This document shows positions 1-9,016 of a stretch of 21,881 nt of DNA, piece by piece. The DNA comes from Lachnospiraceae bacterium (GTDB lineage Bacteria > Bacillota_A > Clostridia > Lachnospirales > Lachnospiraceae), in NCBI GenBank assembly GCA_016281675.1, contig JAEEJD010000032.1, positions 1-21,881 of the forward strand, given 5' to 3'. The notes below the pieces were generated by a model. That model did no database searches and was not told the origin of the DNA. It saw only the letters and a list, made by a program, of their open reading frames with translations. A program made the translations under genes and the position numbers. Each line of letters opens with the position of its first letter. The stretch's first letter is position 1.

Positions 1-814
1 GAAGCTCGGTGCATTCGGTCTTACAGAGCCCGGTGCAGGTACAGACGCTCAGGGTCAGCAGACCAAGGCCGTTTTAGACGGTGACGAGTGGGTACTTAAC
101 GGTTCTAAGTGCTTCATCACTAACGGTAAGGAAGCTGACATCTATGTCATCTTCGCTGTTACCGGTAAGATCGAGAAGCGCGGCAAGATGATGAAGGAGA
201 TCTCTGCATTCATAGTTGAAAAAGGTACTCCCGGATTCACATTCGGTACAAAGGAAAACAAGATGGGTATCTGCGGATCTTCAACATACGAGCTCATCTT
301 CACGGATTGCCGTATCCCGAAGGATAACCTCCTCGGCAAGCAGGGCAAGGGCTTCAACATTGCCATGCATACACTTGACGGCGGACGTATCGGTATCGCA
401 GCTCAGGCACTCGGACTTGCAGCAGGCGCACTTGAGACAACTATTCAGTACGTTAAGGAAAGAAAGCAGTTCGGACGTTCGATCGGACAGTTCCAGAACA
501 CACAGTTCCAGCTTGCAGATATGGCTACAAAGGTTGAGGCTGCAAGACTTCTCGTTTATAAGGCAGCACGTGCCAAGGATCAGTTCCAGAAGGACGGCAA
601 GAGCGCATACGGTGTTGAAGCTGCAATGGCTAAGCTTTACGCTGCAGAGGTCGCTATGGAAGTTACGACAAAGTGCGTACAGCTTCACGGCGGTTACGGA
701 TACATCAAGGAATACGATGTTGAGCGCATGATGCGTGATGCTAAGATCACAGAGATCTACGAAGGAACATCGGAAGTTCAGCGTATGGTAATAAGCGCTG
801 CACTACTCAAGTAA
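1..814 (+). CDS. bcd: Acyl-CoA dehydrogenase, butyryl-CoA dehydrogenase type (5' truncated)
   Basis: This is the C-terminal ~270 residues of an FAD-dependent acyl-CoA dehydrogenase; the start lies before the window, and the reading frame begins at base 2. The partial protein opens with family signature 1 (FGLTEPGAGTDA) and ends with signature 2 (LHGGYGYIKEYDVERMMRDA). The catalytic base is probably the Glu of IYEGTSE (codon 761-763), the position known in short-chain enzymes. The full family length is about 380 residues. It lies 41 bases before etfB and etfA and is followed by ptb and buk. By established knowledge of clostridial bcd-etfBA sets, it most likely reduces crotonyl-CoA to butyryl-CoA in the cytoplasm, in a flavin-based bifurcating complex. 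The substrate assignment rests on the neighbours. Glutaryl-CoA dehydrogenase and other chain lengths cannot be ruled out from the fragment alone. Confidence 0.93.
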   Translation, partial: KLGAFGLTEPGAGTDAQGQQTKAVLDGDEWVLNGSKCFITNGKEADIYVIFAVTGKIEKRGKMMKEISAFIVEKGTPGFTFGTKENKMGICGSSTYELIFTDCRIPKDNLLGKQGKGFNIAMHTLDGGRIGIAAQALGLAAGALETTIQYVKERKQFGRSIGQFQNTQFQLADMATKVEAARLLVYKAARAKDQFQKDGKSAYGVEAAMAKLYAAEVAMEVTTKCVQLHGGYGYIKEYDVERMMRDAKITEIYEGTSEVQRMVISAALLK

Positions 815-855
815 ATGCACGGATTCGAAGATAAACAGTAGAAAGGACGATAAAT

Positions 856-1641
856 ATGAAAGTTGTAGTTTGTATCAAACAGGTTCCGGATACAAAGGGC
901 GGCGTTAAGTTCAATCCCGACGGAACACTTGACAGAGGTGCAATGCTTGCCATCATGAATCCCGACGACAAGGCAGGTCTTGAAGCAGCTCTCAGATTAA
1001 AGGATCAGTATAATGCACACGTAACCGTTCTTACAATGGGACTTCCCAAGGCATCGGACGTTCTTCGCGAGGCTCTTGCAATGGGCGCAGACGATGCTGT
1101 TCTTGTAACGGACAGAGTACTCGGCGGTGCCGACACATGGGCAACATCAACAACACTTGCCGGTGCACTTCGCAACATGGATTACGATCTTATCATCACG
1201 GGTCGTCAGGCTATCGACGGTGATACGGCTCAGGTAGGTCCTCAGATCGCTGAGCATCTCGGTATTCCCGTTATCTCATATGCACAGGAGATCAAACTTA
1301 ACGGCGACAAGGTTACGGTTAAGCGTCAGTACGATGACAGATATCATATGGTAGAGGCTAAGCTTCCCTGCCTTATCACTGCACTTTCCGAACTTAACGA
1401 TCCCAGATACATGACACCCGGCGGCATCTTCGATGCAGTCAAGGCTGACATCACAACATGGGGAAGAGCAGACCTTAAGGACGTTGAGGACGGTAACCTC
1501 GGTCTTAACGGTTCGCCTACAAAGATCGCAAAGGCTTCCGACAAGGTTCGTAAGGGAGCAGGCGAGAAGGTCGTACCCGATTCACCCGAAGATGCAGTCA
1601 GCTACATCGTGGGTAAGTTAAAAGAGAAGCATGTGATCTAG
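856..1641 (+). CDS. etfB: Electron transfer flavoprotein beta subunit
   Basis: The 261-aa protein has the usual length and layout of EtfB. It starts MKVVVCIKQVPDT, then has NPDDKAGLEAALRLKD, the REALAMGADDAVLV segment and the nucleotide-binding stretch TGRQAIDGDTAQVGPQ (around residues 115-130). A family-signature-like VKRQYDDRYHMVEAKLP region follows near residues 155-171. The start is set by an AGAAAGGA ribosome binding site 9 bases upstream. EtfB pairs with EtfA. In butyrate-forming Clostridia the pair oxidises NADH and splits electrons between crotonyl-CoA (through Bcd) and ferredoxin. Position between bcd and etfA supports that role. Whether this copy bifurcates is inferred from family context, not shown by any residue I could verify. 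Confidence 0.95.
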   Translation: MKVVVCIKQVPDTKGGVKFNPDGTLDRGAMLAIMNPDDKAGLEAALRLKDQYNAHVTVLTMGLPKASDVLREALAMGADDAVLVTDRVLGGADTWATSTTLAGALRNMDYDLIITGRQAIDGDTAQVGPQIAEHLGIPVISYAQEIKLNGDKVTVKRQYDDRYHMVEAKLPCLITALSELNDPRYMTPGGIFDAVKADITTWGRADLKDVEDGNLGLNGSPTKIAKASDKVRKGAGEKVVPDSPEDAVSYIVGKLKEKHVI

Positions 1642-1672
1642 TCTTATAGTAAAGGAAAAGTGGTGAATAATT

Positions 1673-2740
1673 ATGAATATGAGTCCAGAAAAGATCGCTG
1701 AATACAAAGGAGTATATGTATTCGCGCAGCAGGTAGATAACGAAGTGAGCGGAATCGCTTACGAACTTCTGGGAAAGGCAAAAGAGCTTGCCGAGCCCTT
1801 AAAGACAGATGTTACCGCAGTCCTTATCGGATCAGGTGTTAAAGGTCTTGCGGACAATCTTGCGGAGTACGGTGCAGACAAGGTTATCGTTGTTGACGAT
1901 CCCGAACTGAAGGATTACAGAACAGAGCCTTACGCACACGCACTTGCATCGGTCATCAATGAGTACAAGCCCGAGATCATGCTCGTAGGTGCTACGGCTA
2001 TCGGCCGTGACCTCGGCCCCACTGTTTCGGCGAGGGTTGCAACAGGTCTTACGGCTGACTGTACAGTACTTGATATAGGTGATTTTCCTCTTCAGCCCAT
2101 TCCCGGAAAGGAAGATGAGCAGCTTCACAACCAGCTTCTCATGACACGTCCGGCATTCGGCGGAAACACGATCGCTACGATCGCATGCCCTTACAACCGT
2201 CCTCAGATGGCTACGGTCCGTCCCGGCGTTATGCAGAAGATCGAGCCCAAGAAGGGTGCAAAGGCTGAGGTTATCGAGTTCAATCCCGGATTTAAGCCCG
2301 ACAACAGATACGTTGAGATCAAGGAAGTTGTTAAGGCAGTATCGGACATCAAAGATATCATGGATGCCAAGATCCTTGTATCGGGCGGACGTGGCGTAGG
2401 TTCACCTGAGAACTTCAAGATCCTTGAGGATCTCGCGGCTGCTATCGGCGGACAGGTATCATGCTCACGTGCGGTTGTTGATTCAGGTTGGAAGCCGAAG
2501 GAGATGCAGGTAGGACAGACCGGTAAGACCGTTCGTCCCAACGTTTACTTTGCGATCGGTATCTCAGGTGCCATCCAGCACGTTGCAGGTATGGAAGAAT
2601 CCGATATCATCATCGCGATCAACAAAGATGAGGACGCTCCCATATTTGATGTGGCAGACTTCGGTATCGTAGGCGACCTTAACAAGATCGTTCCGAAGCT
2701 TACAGAGGAAGTTAAGGCGGCTGTAGCTGCCAAGAAATGA
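1673..2740 (+). CDS. etfA: Electron transfer flavoprotein alpha subunit
   Basis: The 355-aa protein is an EtfA. The N-terminal domain carries LVGATAIGRDLGPTVSARVATGLTAD-type sequence near residues 104-128. The C-terminal FAD domain has LVSGGRGVGSPENF (around 236-249), SRAVVDSGW, and the signature YFAIGISGAIQHVAGMEESD followed by IIIAINKDEDAPIFDVADFGIVGD. It forms the heterodimer with EtfB just upstream (31-base gap). Two ATGs, at 1673 and 1679, share a weak AGTGGTGA site at about 1659-1666; the first is used here, but 1679 has the better spacing. The C-terminus is rich in Ala and Lys. Membership in the bcd-etf-ptb-buk run supports a role in butyrate fermentation. Confidence 0.95.
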   Translation: MNMSPEKIAEYKGVYVFAQQVDNEVSGIAYELLGKAKELAEPLKTDVTAVLIGSGVKGLADNLAEYGADKVIVVDDPELKDYRTEPYAHALASVINEYKPEIMLVGATAIGRDLGPTVSARVATGLTADCTVLDIGDFPLQPIPGKEDEQLHNQLLMTRPAFGGNTIATIACPYNRPQMATVRPGVMQKIEPKKGAKAEVIEFNPGFKPDNRYVEIKEVVKAVSDIKDIMDAKILVSGGRGVGSPENFKILEDLAAAIGGQVSCSRAVVDSGWKPKEMQVGQTGKTVRPNVYFAIGISGAIQHVAGMEESDIIIAINKDEDAPIFDVADFGIVGDLNKIVPKLTEEVKAAVAAKK

Positions 2741-2794
2741 GAATAGAGGACGGTTCCGAATTCTCAAATAGTTTTATACAGAGGTGAATCTTAA

Positions 2795-3712
2795 ATGGTT
2801 AAGAATTTTGATGACCTTCTTGCGAAGATCAAAACGATCAGCAAAAAGAAGGTTGCTATAGCTGTCGCGCAGGACAAGGCAGTCCTTGAGGCTGTCAAAG
2901 CTGCGAAGGAACGCGACATCGCAGATGCGATACTCGTAGGTAACGAAGCCGAGATCCGTGCCATTGGTGCGGAGCTCGGTATGAACATGGATGAGTACGA
3001 GATAATCAACGTCGAGGATGAGGCCGAGGCTGCAACGAAGGCGGTTTCGATCGTATCCGAGGGCAAGGCCGACATCTACATGAAAGGTCTTCTTCCTACA
3101 GGCACATTCTTAAAGAGCGTGCTTAACAAGGAAGTTGGTCTTCGTACGGGTAAGCCCCTCTCGCATGTATGCGTTATCGAAGTGCCCAAGGTAGACAGAG
3201 TGCTGTTCTTATCGGACGTTGCATTTATTCCTTACCCGACACTCGAGGAGAAGAAGTGCATCATCGAATATACATCGAATGTCGCAAGGGCATGCGGAGT
3301 TGAGAATCCGAAGGCAGCAGTTGTGTGCTGTACCGAGACCGTCAATCCCAAGATGCCGATCACGGTTGAAGCCGACGAACTTTCCAAGATGCAGGATAAC
3401 GGAGAGATCAAGGACTGTATCGTTGAAGGTCCCCTTTCTCTTGATATCGCTCTGTTCCCGGCCGCTGCCGAGGAAAAGGGAGCCATGGACCGCAAGGTTG
3501 CCGGAGATGCGGATATTCTTATCTTCCCGGATCTTCACGCAGGAAACCTCGTTTACAAGTGCATGACGCAGGTTGTCGAGAATATGAAGAACGGATGTAT
3601 CCTTACGGGTACGAAGGCACCTGTCGTTTTGACAAGCCGTGCCGATACGTTCGAGACGAAGGTCAATTCCATCGCACTCGCAGCTATCGTTGCACACGAA
3701 CTCAAGAAATAA
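2795..3712 (+). CDS. ptb: Phosphate butyryltransferase
   Basis: The 305-aa protein belongs to the phosphate acetyl/butyryltransferase family and has the length of Ptb. Recognisable segments are YMKGLLPTGTFLKSVLN, the LFLSDVAFIPYPT stretch, the VEGPLSLDIALFP block and a C-terminal FPDLHAGNLVYK followed by LTGTKAPVVLTSRAD. It exchanges CoA for phosphate on butyryl-CoA, giving butyryl-phosphate for the next gene product, butyrate kinase. An AGAGGTGA ribosome binding site sits about 8 bases before the ATG. The choice of Ptb over acetyl-specific Pta rests on length and on buk following directly. The 168-base gap to buk is unusual in this dense run and holds a long inverted repeat. Confidence 0.93.
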   Translation: MVKNFDDLLAKIKTISKKKVAIAVAQDKAVLEAVKAAKERDIADAILVGNEAEIRAIGAELGMNMDEYEIINVEDEAEAATKAVSIVSEGKADIYMKGLLPTGTFLKSVLNKEVGLRTGKPLSHVCVIEVPKVDRVLFLSDVAFIPYPTLEEKKCIIEYTSNVARACGVENPKAAVVCCTETVNPKMPITVEADELSKMQDNGEIKDCIVEGPLSLDIALFPAAAEEKGAMDRKVAGDADILIFPDLHAGNLVYKCMTQVVENMKNGCILTGTKAPVVLTSRADTFETKVNSIALAAIVAHELKK

Positions 3713-3715
3713 TAC

Positions 3716-3853
3716 GCACCTTGAATGCTGCACACATTTGCTCAAAAGGCGCTTTCGCTCCGTTTCCGCACGTCACGTTACTAGACTCGTAAATACCTCG
3801 TCAAGTAACAACGTGCTCCAAGGCTTTTGATCAAACGGTGCACATTCCGGTGC
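3716..3853 (+). promoter_or_regulatory. Long imperfect inverted repeat (putative structured RNA) between ptb and buk
   Basis: Reading the 168-base gap by eye gives a long hairpin. GCACC (3716-3720) pairs GGTGC (3849-3853); GAATG (3723-3727) pairs CATTC (3843-3847); TGCAC (3729-3733) pairs GTGCA (3838-3842). TTTG (3737-3740) pairs CAAA (3832-3835), and TCAAAAG (3742-3748) pairs CTTTTGA (3824-3830). CTT (3752-3754) pairs AAG (3820-3822), GCACGT (3768-3773) pairs ACGTGC (3811-3816), GTTACT (3777-3782) pairs AGTAAC (3804-3809), and GAC (3784-3786) pairs GTC (3800-3802). That is about 45 pairs around a ~13-base loop. It starts 3 bases after the ptb stop and ends before the buk ribosome binding site. 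No U-run follows, so it does not look like an intrinsic terminator. It could be an mRNA processing or stability element, or a decayed palindromic repeat insertion. Confidence 0.7.
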
Positions 3854-3880
3854 TGGTTAGTTTTCAGTAAGGAGAACAAT

Positions 3881-4948
3881 ATGGGATTAAAGAGTCTTAT
3901 AATCAATCCGGGTTCCACATCGACAAAGATCGGTATATTCGATAACGAGAGCCTTATGTTTGACGAGACGCTCAGACATACAACCGAAGAGATCAATTCG
4001 TACGAGTCGATCTTCGCCCAGAAGGATTTCAGAAAGAACATCATTCTTAATTTCCTTAAGGAGAAGAACTTCGACATTTCCACACTTGATTTCGTCGTTG
4101 GCCGCGGCGGTATGTTAAAGCCGATCCCCGGAGGAACATATGAGGTTACGGATGCTCTTCTCGAAGACCTTAAGGTCGGTGTACAGGGACAGCATGCATC
4201 AAATCTCGGCGGTATCCTTGCAAGAGAGATAGGTGACAGCCTGTCGATCCCTTCGTATATCGTTGACCCGGTTGTTGTTGACGAGATGATGGATATCGCA
4301 AGATATTCGGGATGTCCCGCTCTTCCGAGAGTGAGCAAGTTCCATGCTCTTAATCAGAAGGCCGTTGCAAAGCGTTACGCAAAAGAGGCCGGTAAGAAGT
4401 ACGAGGATCTTAACCTCATCGTTGTTCACATGGGCGGCGGATGTTCGGTAGGACCTCATAAGAACGGAAAAGTAATTGACATATTCAATGCTCTTGATGG
4501 TGACGGAGCATTCTCACCTGAACGTGCGGGTGCAGTGCCTCCCGGAGCTCTTGTAAAAATGTGCTTCTCGGGCAAGTATACCGAGAAGGAAGTATACAAG
4601 ATGCTTGTCGGCGAAGGCGGATTCAACGCATACCTCGGCACGAACGATATGCGTGACGTTGACAGGATGGTCGAAGAAGGTGATGCCAAGGCCAAGGAAT
4701 ACAGGGATGCGTTCATCCTTCAGATGTCCAAGGATATCGGTTCTATGGCATGCGTGCTTGAAGGCAAGGTTGATCAGATAATCGTTACCGGCGGTATCGC
4801 ATATGACAAGGCTGTCGTTGCGGGCCTTAAGGAAAAATGCGAGTGGATCGCACCGTTTACCGTATATCCCGGCGAAGACGAGCTTCTGGCACTTGCTCAG
4901 GGCGGTCTTCGTGTTATGAACAAGGAAGAGGCGGCACAGCCGTATTAA
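3881..4948 (+). CDS. buk: Butyrate kinase
   Basis: The 355-aa protein belongs to the acetate/butyrate kinase (ASKHA) family. The phosphate-binding signature [10 protein letters not shown] lies near residues 6-15. Further conserved blocks are [18 protein letters not shown], the [11 protein letters not shown] stretch, [31 protein letters not shown] and [13 protein letters not shown]. Length matches butyrate kinases (~355) rather than acetate kinases (~400). It converts butyryl-phosphate and ADP to butyrate and ATP, the energy-yielding end of the pathway. I chose the ATG at 3881 because a TAAGGAG site (3868-3874) sits upstream and the protein then begins [12 protein letters not shown] as the family does. 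An in-frame ATG at 3827 lies inside the inverted repeat and adds residues with no family match. Confidence 0.95.
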   Translation: MGLKSLIINPGSTSTKIGIFDNESLMFDETLRHTTEEINSYESIFAQKDFRKNIILNFLKEKNFDISTLDFVVGRGGMLKPIPGGTYEVTDALLEDLKVGVQGQHASNLGGILAREIGDSLSIPSYIVDPVVVDEMMDIARYSGCPALPRVSKFHALNQKAVAKRYAKEAGKKYEDLNLIVVHMGGGCSVGPHKNGKVIDIFNALDGDGAFSPERAGAVPPGALVKMCFSGKYTEKEVYKMLVGEGGFNAYLGTNDMRDVDRMVEEGDAKAKEYRDAFILQMSKDIGSMACVLEGKVDQIIVTGGIAYDKAVVAGLKEKCEWIAPFTVYPGEDELLALAQGGLRVMNKEEAAQPY

Positions 4949-4965
4949 ATCTGAAAGGGTTACAC

Positions 4966-5370
4966 ATGGAAAAGGAAGTGGGTTGTTTTAAGGTCTGGAC
5001 GGCCGATGACGGCAGAAGGATCGTTTATTCCAAAGGAACGGGTGTTGCCCATGCGCATGAGATCGCATGGCTTTACGAGACCATTGTAGAAATGTCGGAG
5101 GAATGGCATGACGACAAAGGTTTCGTTTATATGGCTTTTATCGAGGAACTTGAGCAGGTAAGCCCCAAAGGAAGCATTCAGTATGTGGAGCTTCACCGTA
5201 ACCTCGAGGCATGCGGATGTAAGTACATCGCGTATATAGAGGGCAATTCCTATGAGGTTTCGGTACAGTCATACAAGCACAAACAGATGAGTAATACTCC
5301 CCGTACCGAAAATCGTTACTTCCCTACCCATTTCGAAGGGCTCAAGTGGTTTGAAGAGATGGGGTTCTAG
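4966..5370 (+). CDS. Hypothetical protein, small soluble (possibly STAS-like)
   Basis: A 134-aa soluble protein I do not recognise. The start at 4966 follows a GAAAGGG site and lies 17 bases after buk, so it is probably co-transcribed. It has no signal peptide or membrane segment. Alternating short beta-like stretches and helices, such as RIVYSKG, EIAWLYETIVEM, FVYMAFIEEL and CKYIAYIEG, recall the alternation of STAS/SpoIIAA-like folds, but I see no diagnostic motif, so that is only a guess. It is rich in aromatic residues. Codon use resembles its neighbours, so there is no sign of recent transfer. Confidence 0.75.
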   Translation: MEKEVGCFKVWTADDGRRIVYSKGTGVAHAHEIAWLYETIVEMSEEWHDDKGFVYMAFIEELEQVSPKGSIQYVELHRNLEACGCKYIAYIEGNSYEVSVQSYKHKQMSNTPRTENRYFPTHFEGLKWFEEMGF

Positions 5371-5394
5371 TGATCCCAAAGAGGGCATGCGACT

Positions 5395-6429
5395 ATGAGT
5401 ATCAAGAAGAAATACAGTAAACCTTTCGGTGACCTGAACACTTTAAAGACAAGTTTCTTTGATAACAATGACGGAATGCTCGACATGGCCGACGGCATGG
5501 CGGATGTGCTTCTGATGCAGCCGAAGCGCACAAGGTGCAAGATATGCGGCCGCGAACTCGGAAAGCCGTTATATACGAGCCACCGGATCGGTTATATCGA
5601 GTGTGAGAACTGCGGACACTTAAACAGCGAGTGCGAAGACACGGATGATTTTGCGAGCAAGGTCTACGTTGAGGACGATTACTCCAAGAACTACAGTGCT
5701 GCGGATAAAGAGAGTTATTTAAGAAGGCGCGACATGATATACGCGCCCAAGGCCGAATACCTTCGTGACTGTCTTAAGCACGAAGGGATAACGGCGGAGG
5801 ATGTTAACATCCTTGATATAGGTGCCGGATGCGGATACTTTGTCTCAGCGGTAAGAGAGCTTGGTATGAAAGCGGTCGGGATCGATGTGTCCGACAGTGA
5901 AGTTGCGTACGGCAATTCGGTCAATGAAGAAGAGATCCTCACGCATGTGGGACTGACCGATTCGATTGACTACATAAAGAAAACCGATGCAAACGTGATC
6001 ACCGCAATAGGTGTTCTGGAACATCTCGTTCACCTCGATGAGAATATCGAAGCGATAAGGGGTAATCAGAATATTAAATACCTGTTCGCATCGGTTCCCA
6101 TGTTCTCGTTCTCAAGCTGTTTCGAGGTTGCTTTTGCAAACGGTTACAACCGTCATACCGGAGGTACCCATACCCATCTGTTTACAAACGATTCGGTCGA
6201 AAAGATGGCACAGCGCATGGGATTTGAGATAGCATACGAATGGCGGTTCGGTTCCGATATCAATGATCTGTACAGATTCCTTATGGTGTCTATGCAGAAG
6301 AACAACAATGTGGAATTCTCAAAGTATTTCTCGGAGAAGTTTGTACCGCTCATGGATGAGCTTCAGCAGGTAATGGATAAGAGCGAGTTCTCATCCGAAC
6401 TGCATTTCATCCTTAAAAGAACACAGTAA
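5395..6429 (+). CDS. SAM-dependent methyltransferase with N-terminal zinc ribbon
   Basis: A 344-aa protein with two visible parts. Residues about 48-73 hold a four-cysteine zinc-ribbon pattern: CKIC (C48, C51) and CENC (C70, C73). A class I methyltransferase fold follows, with SAM motif I ILDIGAGCGYF at about 139-149, the motif II acidic residue in VGIDVSD (D164) and a GVLEHL motif typical of methyltransferase family 11/12 proteins. A TGGTHTHLF stretch lies in the C-terminal half. The substrate is unknown. Similar zinc-ribbon methyltransferases often act in sugar or surface-polymer pathways, but no such genes are nearby. An AAAGAGGG site sits about 9 bases before the ATG. It lies between the butyrate genes and secA without its own visible promoter. 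Confidence 0.85.
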   Translation: MSIKKKYSKPFGDLNTLKTSFFDNNDGMLDMADGMADVLLMQPKRTRCKICGRELGKPLYTSHRIGYIECENCGHLNSECEDTDDFASKVYVEDDYSKNYSAADKESYLRRRDMIYAPKAEYLRDCLKHEGITAEDVNILDIGAGCGYFVSAVRELGMKAVGIDVSDSEVAYGNSVNEEEILTHVGLTDSIDYIKKTDANVITAIGVLEHLVHLDENIEAIRGNQNIKYLFASVPMFSFSSCFEVAFANGYNRHTGGTHTHLFTNDSVEKMAQRMGFEIAYEWRFGSDINDLYRFLMVSMQKNNNVEFSKYFSEKFVPLMDELQQVMDKSEFSSELHFILKRTQ

Positions 6430-6451
6430 CAGGCTCAAGGAGTTTTTATAA

Positions 6452-9016
6452 ATGAACATTATAGAAAAGATATTCGGCACTCACAGTGAACGTGAAGTCA
6501 AGCTTGTGATGCCGCTTGTGGAGAAGATAGAGTCACTTCGTCCGAAGATGATGGAACTGTCCGATTCACAGCTTCGAGCACTCACGATAGAGTACAAGAA
6601 GAGATACAGTGACGGGGAGAGCCTCGACAGCCTTCTTCCCGAAGCCTATGCGACGGTACGTGAAGCCGCAAGGCGTGTTCTAGACATGGAGCATTATCCG
6701 GTTCAGCTCATCGGTGGAATCATCCTTCACCAGGGACGTATCGCCGAGATGAGGACAGGTGAAGGTAAGACGCTCGTGGCAACGCTTCCCGCATACCTTA
6801 ATGCACTTACGGGTCGCGGTGTTCATGTCGTTACCGTCAACGATTACCTGGCAAACCGTGATGCCGAGTGGATGGGACAGGTTCATGAATTCCTGGGGCT
6901 TACGGTCGGAGTGGTGCTCAACTCCATGAAGCCCGAAGAAAGACGTGCCGCATATAACTGCGATATCACATATGTCACGAACAACGAACTCGGATTCGAT
7001 TATCTTCGTGACAACATGGTCATTTATAAAGAGCAGCTCGTTCTGCGCGAGCTTGCATATGCAATCATCGATGAGGTCGACTCCGTCCTTATCGACGAAG
7101 CCCGTACACCGCTTATTATTTCAGGTCAGAGCGGTAAATCCACGAAGCTCTATGAAGTCTGTGATGTCCTGGCCCGCCAGCTGAAGCGAGGCGAGGATAT
7201 GGAAGACCTGTCCAAGATGGATGCCATCATGGGTATCGAGAGAGAAGAGACAGGTGATTTTATAGTTAACGAAAAAGACAAGTTCGTTACGCTTACCGCA
7301 CAGGGTGTTGCAAAGGTCGAGAAGTTCTTCCAGATAGAGAACCTTGCCGATTCGGAGAACGTTGAGATCCAGAATAACGTTATCCTTGCACTTCGTGCGC
7401 ACAACCTTATGTTCAGGGATCAGGACTACGTTGTGAAGGATGATGAGGTTCTGATAGTCGATGAGTTCACCGGACGAATCATGCCGGGAAGACGTTATTC
7501 GGACGGTCTTCATCAGGCGATAGAAGCGAAGGAGCATGTCAAGGTCAAGCGCGAGAGTAAGACGCTCGCAACGATCACGTTCCAGAACTTCTTCAACAAA
7601 TTCGAGAAGAAATGCGGTATGACCGGTACGGCTCTTACCGAGGAAAAGGAATTCCGTGACATTTACGGAATGGACGTTATCGAGATACCGACAAACAAGC
7701 CGATCGCCAGGATCGATCTTCAGGATGCGGTATACAAGACGAGAAAAGAGAAACTGTTCGCAATCTGCAATGAGATCGAGGAAGCCCACAAGACAGGGCA
7801 GCCGATCCTTGTAGGTACGATAACGATAGAAGCTTCGGAGGAACTGTCAAAGCTCCTGACGAAGAGAGGAATAGAGCACAAAGTCCTGAATGCGAAGTTC
7901 CATGAGCTTGAGGCGGCTATCGTTGCCGAGGCGGGTGTTCACGGTGCAGTTACCATTGCAACGAACATGGCCGGCCGTGGTACCGATATCAAGCTTGACG
8001 AGGAGTCTAGGGCAGCAGGCGGTCTGAAGATCATAGGTACCGAGCGTCATGAATCAAGACGTATAGATAATCAGCTGCGAGGCCGTTCCGGTCGTCAGGG
8101 AGATCCCGGTGAATCAAGATTCTTTATTTCGCTTGAGGACGATCTGATGAGACTGTTCGGTTCCGACAGGCTCATGAACATATTCAATGCTCTCGGCGTT
8201 CCCGAGAACGAGCAGATCGAACATTCGATGCTTACGAGTGCCATAGAGAAAGCACAGAAGAGGATAGAAGGAAACAACTTCGGTGTCAGAAAGAACCTGC
8301 TTGAGTACGATCAGGTAATGAACGAGCAGAGAGAGATCATCTATGCCGAGAGAAGACGCGTGCTTGACGGAGAGAGCATGCGTGACGTCATATTCAAGAT
8401 GGCTACAGAGTTCGTGGAGAACACGGTTGAGATGTGTATCGGCGATGTATCGAATCCCGAGGATTGGGATCTTGCCGAACTCAATCAGCATCTTCGAGCA
8501 ACCGTTCCCGTTGAGGAGATCAAGACTCCCGATATCAGGAATATGAAGAAGGAACAGCTCATTCATAAGCTCAAGGAAGAGGTTGTCAAGATCTACGAGA
8601 CCAAGGAGGCGGAGTTCCCGTCACCCGAGCAGATCCGTGAGATAGAGCGCGTTATCCTTCTTAAAGTCATAGACAGAAAATGGATGGATCATATCGACGA
8701 TATGGACCAGCTCCGTCAGGGTATAGGTCTGCAGGCTTACGGTCAGAGAGACCCGCTTGTTGAGTATAAGATGACGGGTTACGACATGTTCAACGCAATG
8801 ACGGATGCGATTAGCGAGGAGACTGTCAGAGTACTCTTCCATATCCGTGTGGAGCAGAAGGTTGAGCGTGAGGAAGTTGCCAAGATCACCGGAACGAACA
8901 AGGATGACAGCGGTCCCAAGAAGAGCGTGAAGCGCGATGCCGACAAGGTGTACCCGAACGATCCGTGTCCGTGCGGTTCGGGCAAAAAATACAAACAGTG
9001 TTGCGGCAGGAAATAA
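6452..9016 (+). CDS. secA: Preprotein translocase ATPase SecA
   Basis: An 854-aa, full-length SecA, the motor that drives preproteins through SecYEG. NBD1 carries the Walker [10 protein letters not shown] (residues 100-108) and the Walker B DEVDS (207-211), followed by [13 protein letters not shown]. The [12 protein letters not shown] and [12 protein letters not shown] motifs (NBD2) and [10 protein letters not shown] are present. The helical scaffold region contains [16 protein letters not shown]. The C-terminus ends with the zinc-binding [13 protein letters not shown] (C839, C841, C850, C851) that contacts SecB or ribosomes in known SecA proteins. An AAGGAG site lies 9 bases before the ATG. 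The TAA stop is followed at once by the prfB ATG, which suggests translational coupling. Confidence 0.98.
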   Translation: MNIIEKIFGTHSEREVKLVMPLVEKIESLRPKMMELSDSQLRALTIEYKKRYSDGESLDSLLPEAYATVREAARRVLDMEHYPVQLIGGIILHQGRIAEMRTGEGKTLVATLPAYLNALTGRGVHVVTVNDYLANRDAEWMGQVHEFLGLTVGVVLNSMKPEERRAAYNCDITYVTNNELGFDYLRDNMVIYKEQLVLRELAYAIIDEVDSVLIDEARTPLIISGQSGKSTKLYEVCDVLARQLKRGEDMEDLSKMDAIMGIEREETGDFIVNEKDKFVTLTAQGVAKVEKFFQIENLADSENVEIQNNVILALRAHNLMFRDQDYVVKDDEVLIVDEFTGRIMPGRRYSDGLHQAIEAKEHVKVKRESKTLATITFQNFFNKFEKKCGMTGTALTEEKEFRDIYGMDVIEIPTNKPIARIDLQDAVYKTRKEKLFAICNEIEEAHKTGQPILVGTITIEASEELSKLLTKRGIEHKVLNAKFHELEAAIVAEAGVHGAVTIATNMAGRGTDIKLDEESRAAGGLKIIGTERHESRRIDNQLRGRSGRQGDPGESRFFISLEDDLMRLFGSDRLMNIFNALGVPENEQIEHSMLTSAIEKAQKRIEGNNFGVRKNLLEYDQVMNEQREIIYAERRRVLDGESMRDVIFKMATEFVENTVEMCIGDVSNPEDWDLAELNQHLRATVPVEEIKTPDIRNMKKEQLIHKLKEEVVKIYETKEAEFPSPEQIREIERVILLKVIDRKWMDHIDDMDQLRQGIGLQAYGQRDPLVEYKMTGYDMFNAMTDAISEETVRVLFHIRVEQKVEREEVAKITGTNKDDSGPKKSVKRDADKVYPNDPCPCGSGKKYKQCCGRK

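Noticed and set aside
3827..3880. Upstream ATG giving an 18-residue extension of butyrate kinase
   Set aside because: It falls inside the right arm of the inverted repeat, has no ribosome binding site, and the added residues do not match the family N-terminus. The ATG at 3881 has TAAGGAG.
4837..4965. In-frame extension of the 134-aa hypothetical protein into the end of buk
   Set aside because: The extension is Arg-rich, overlaps a well-defined gene, and a good ribosome binding site serves the ATG at 4966.
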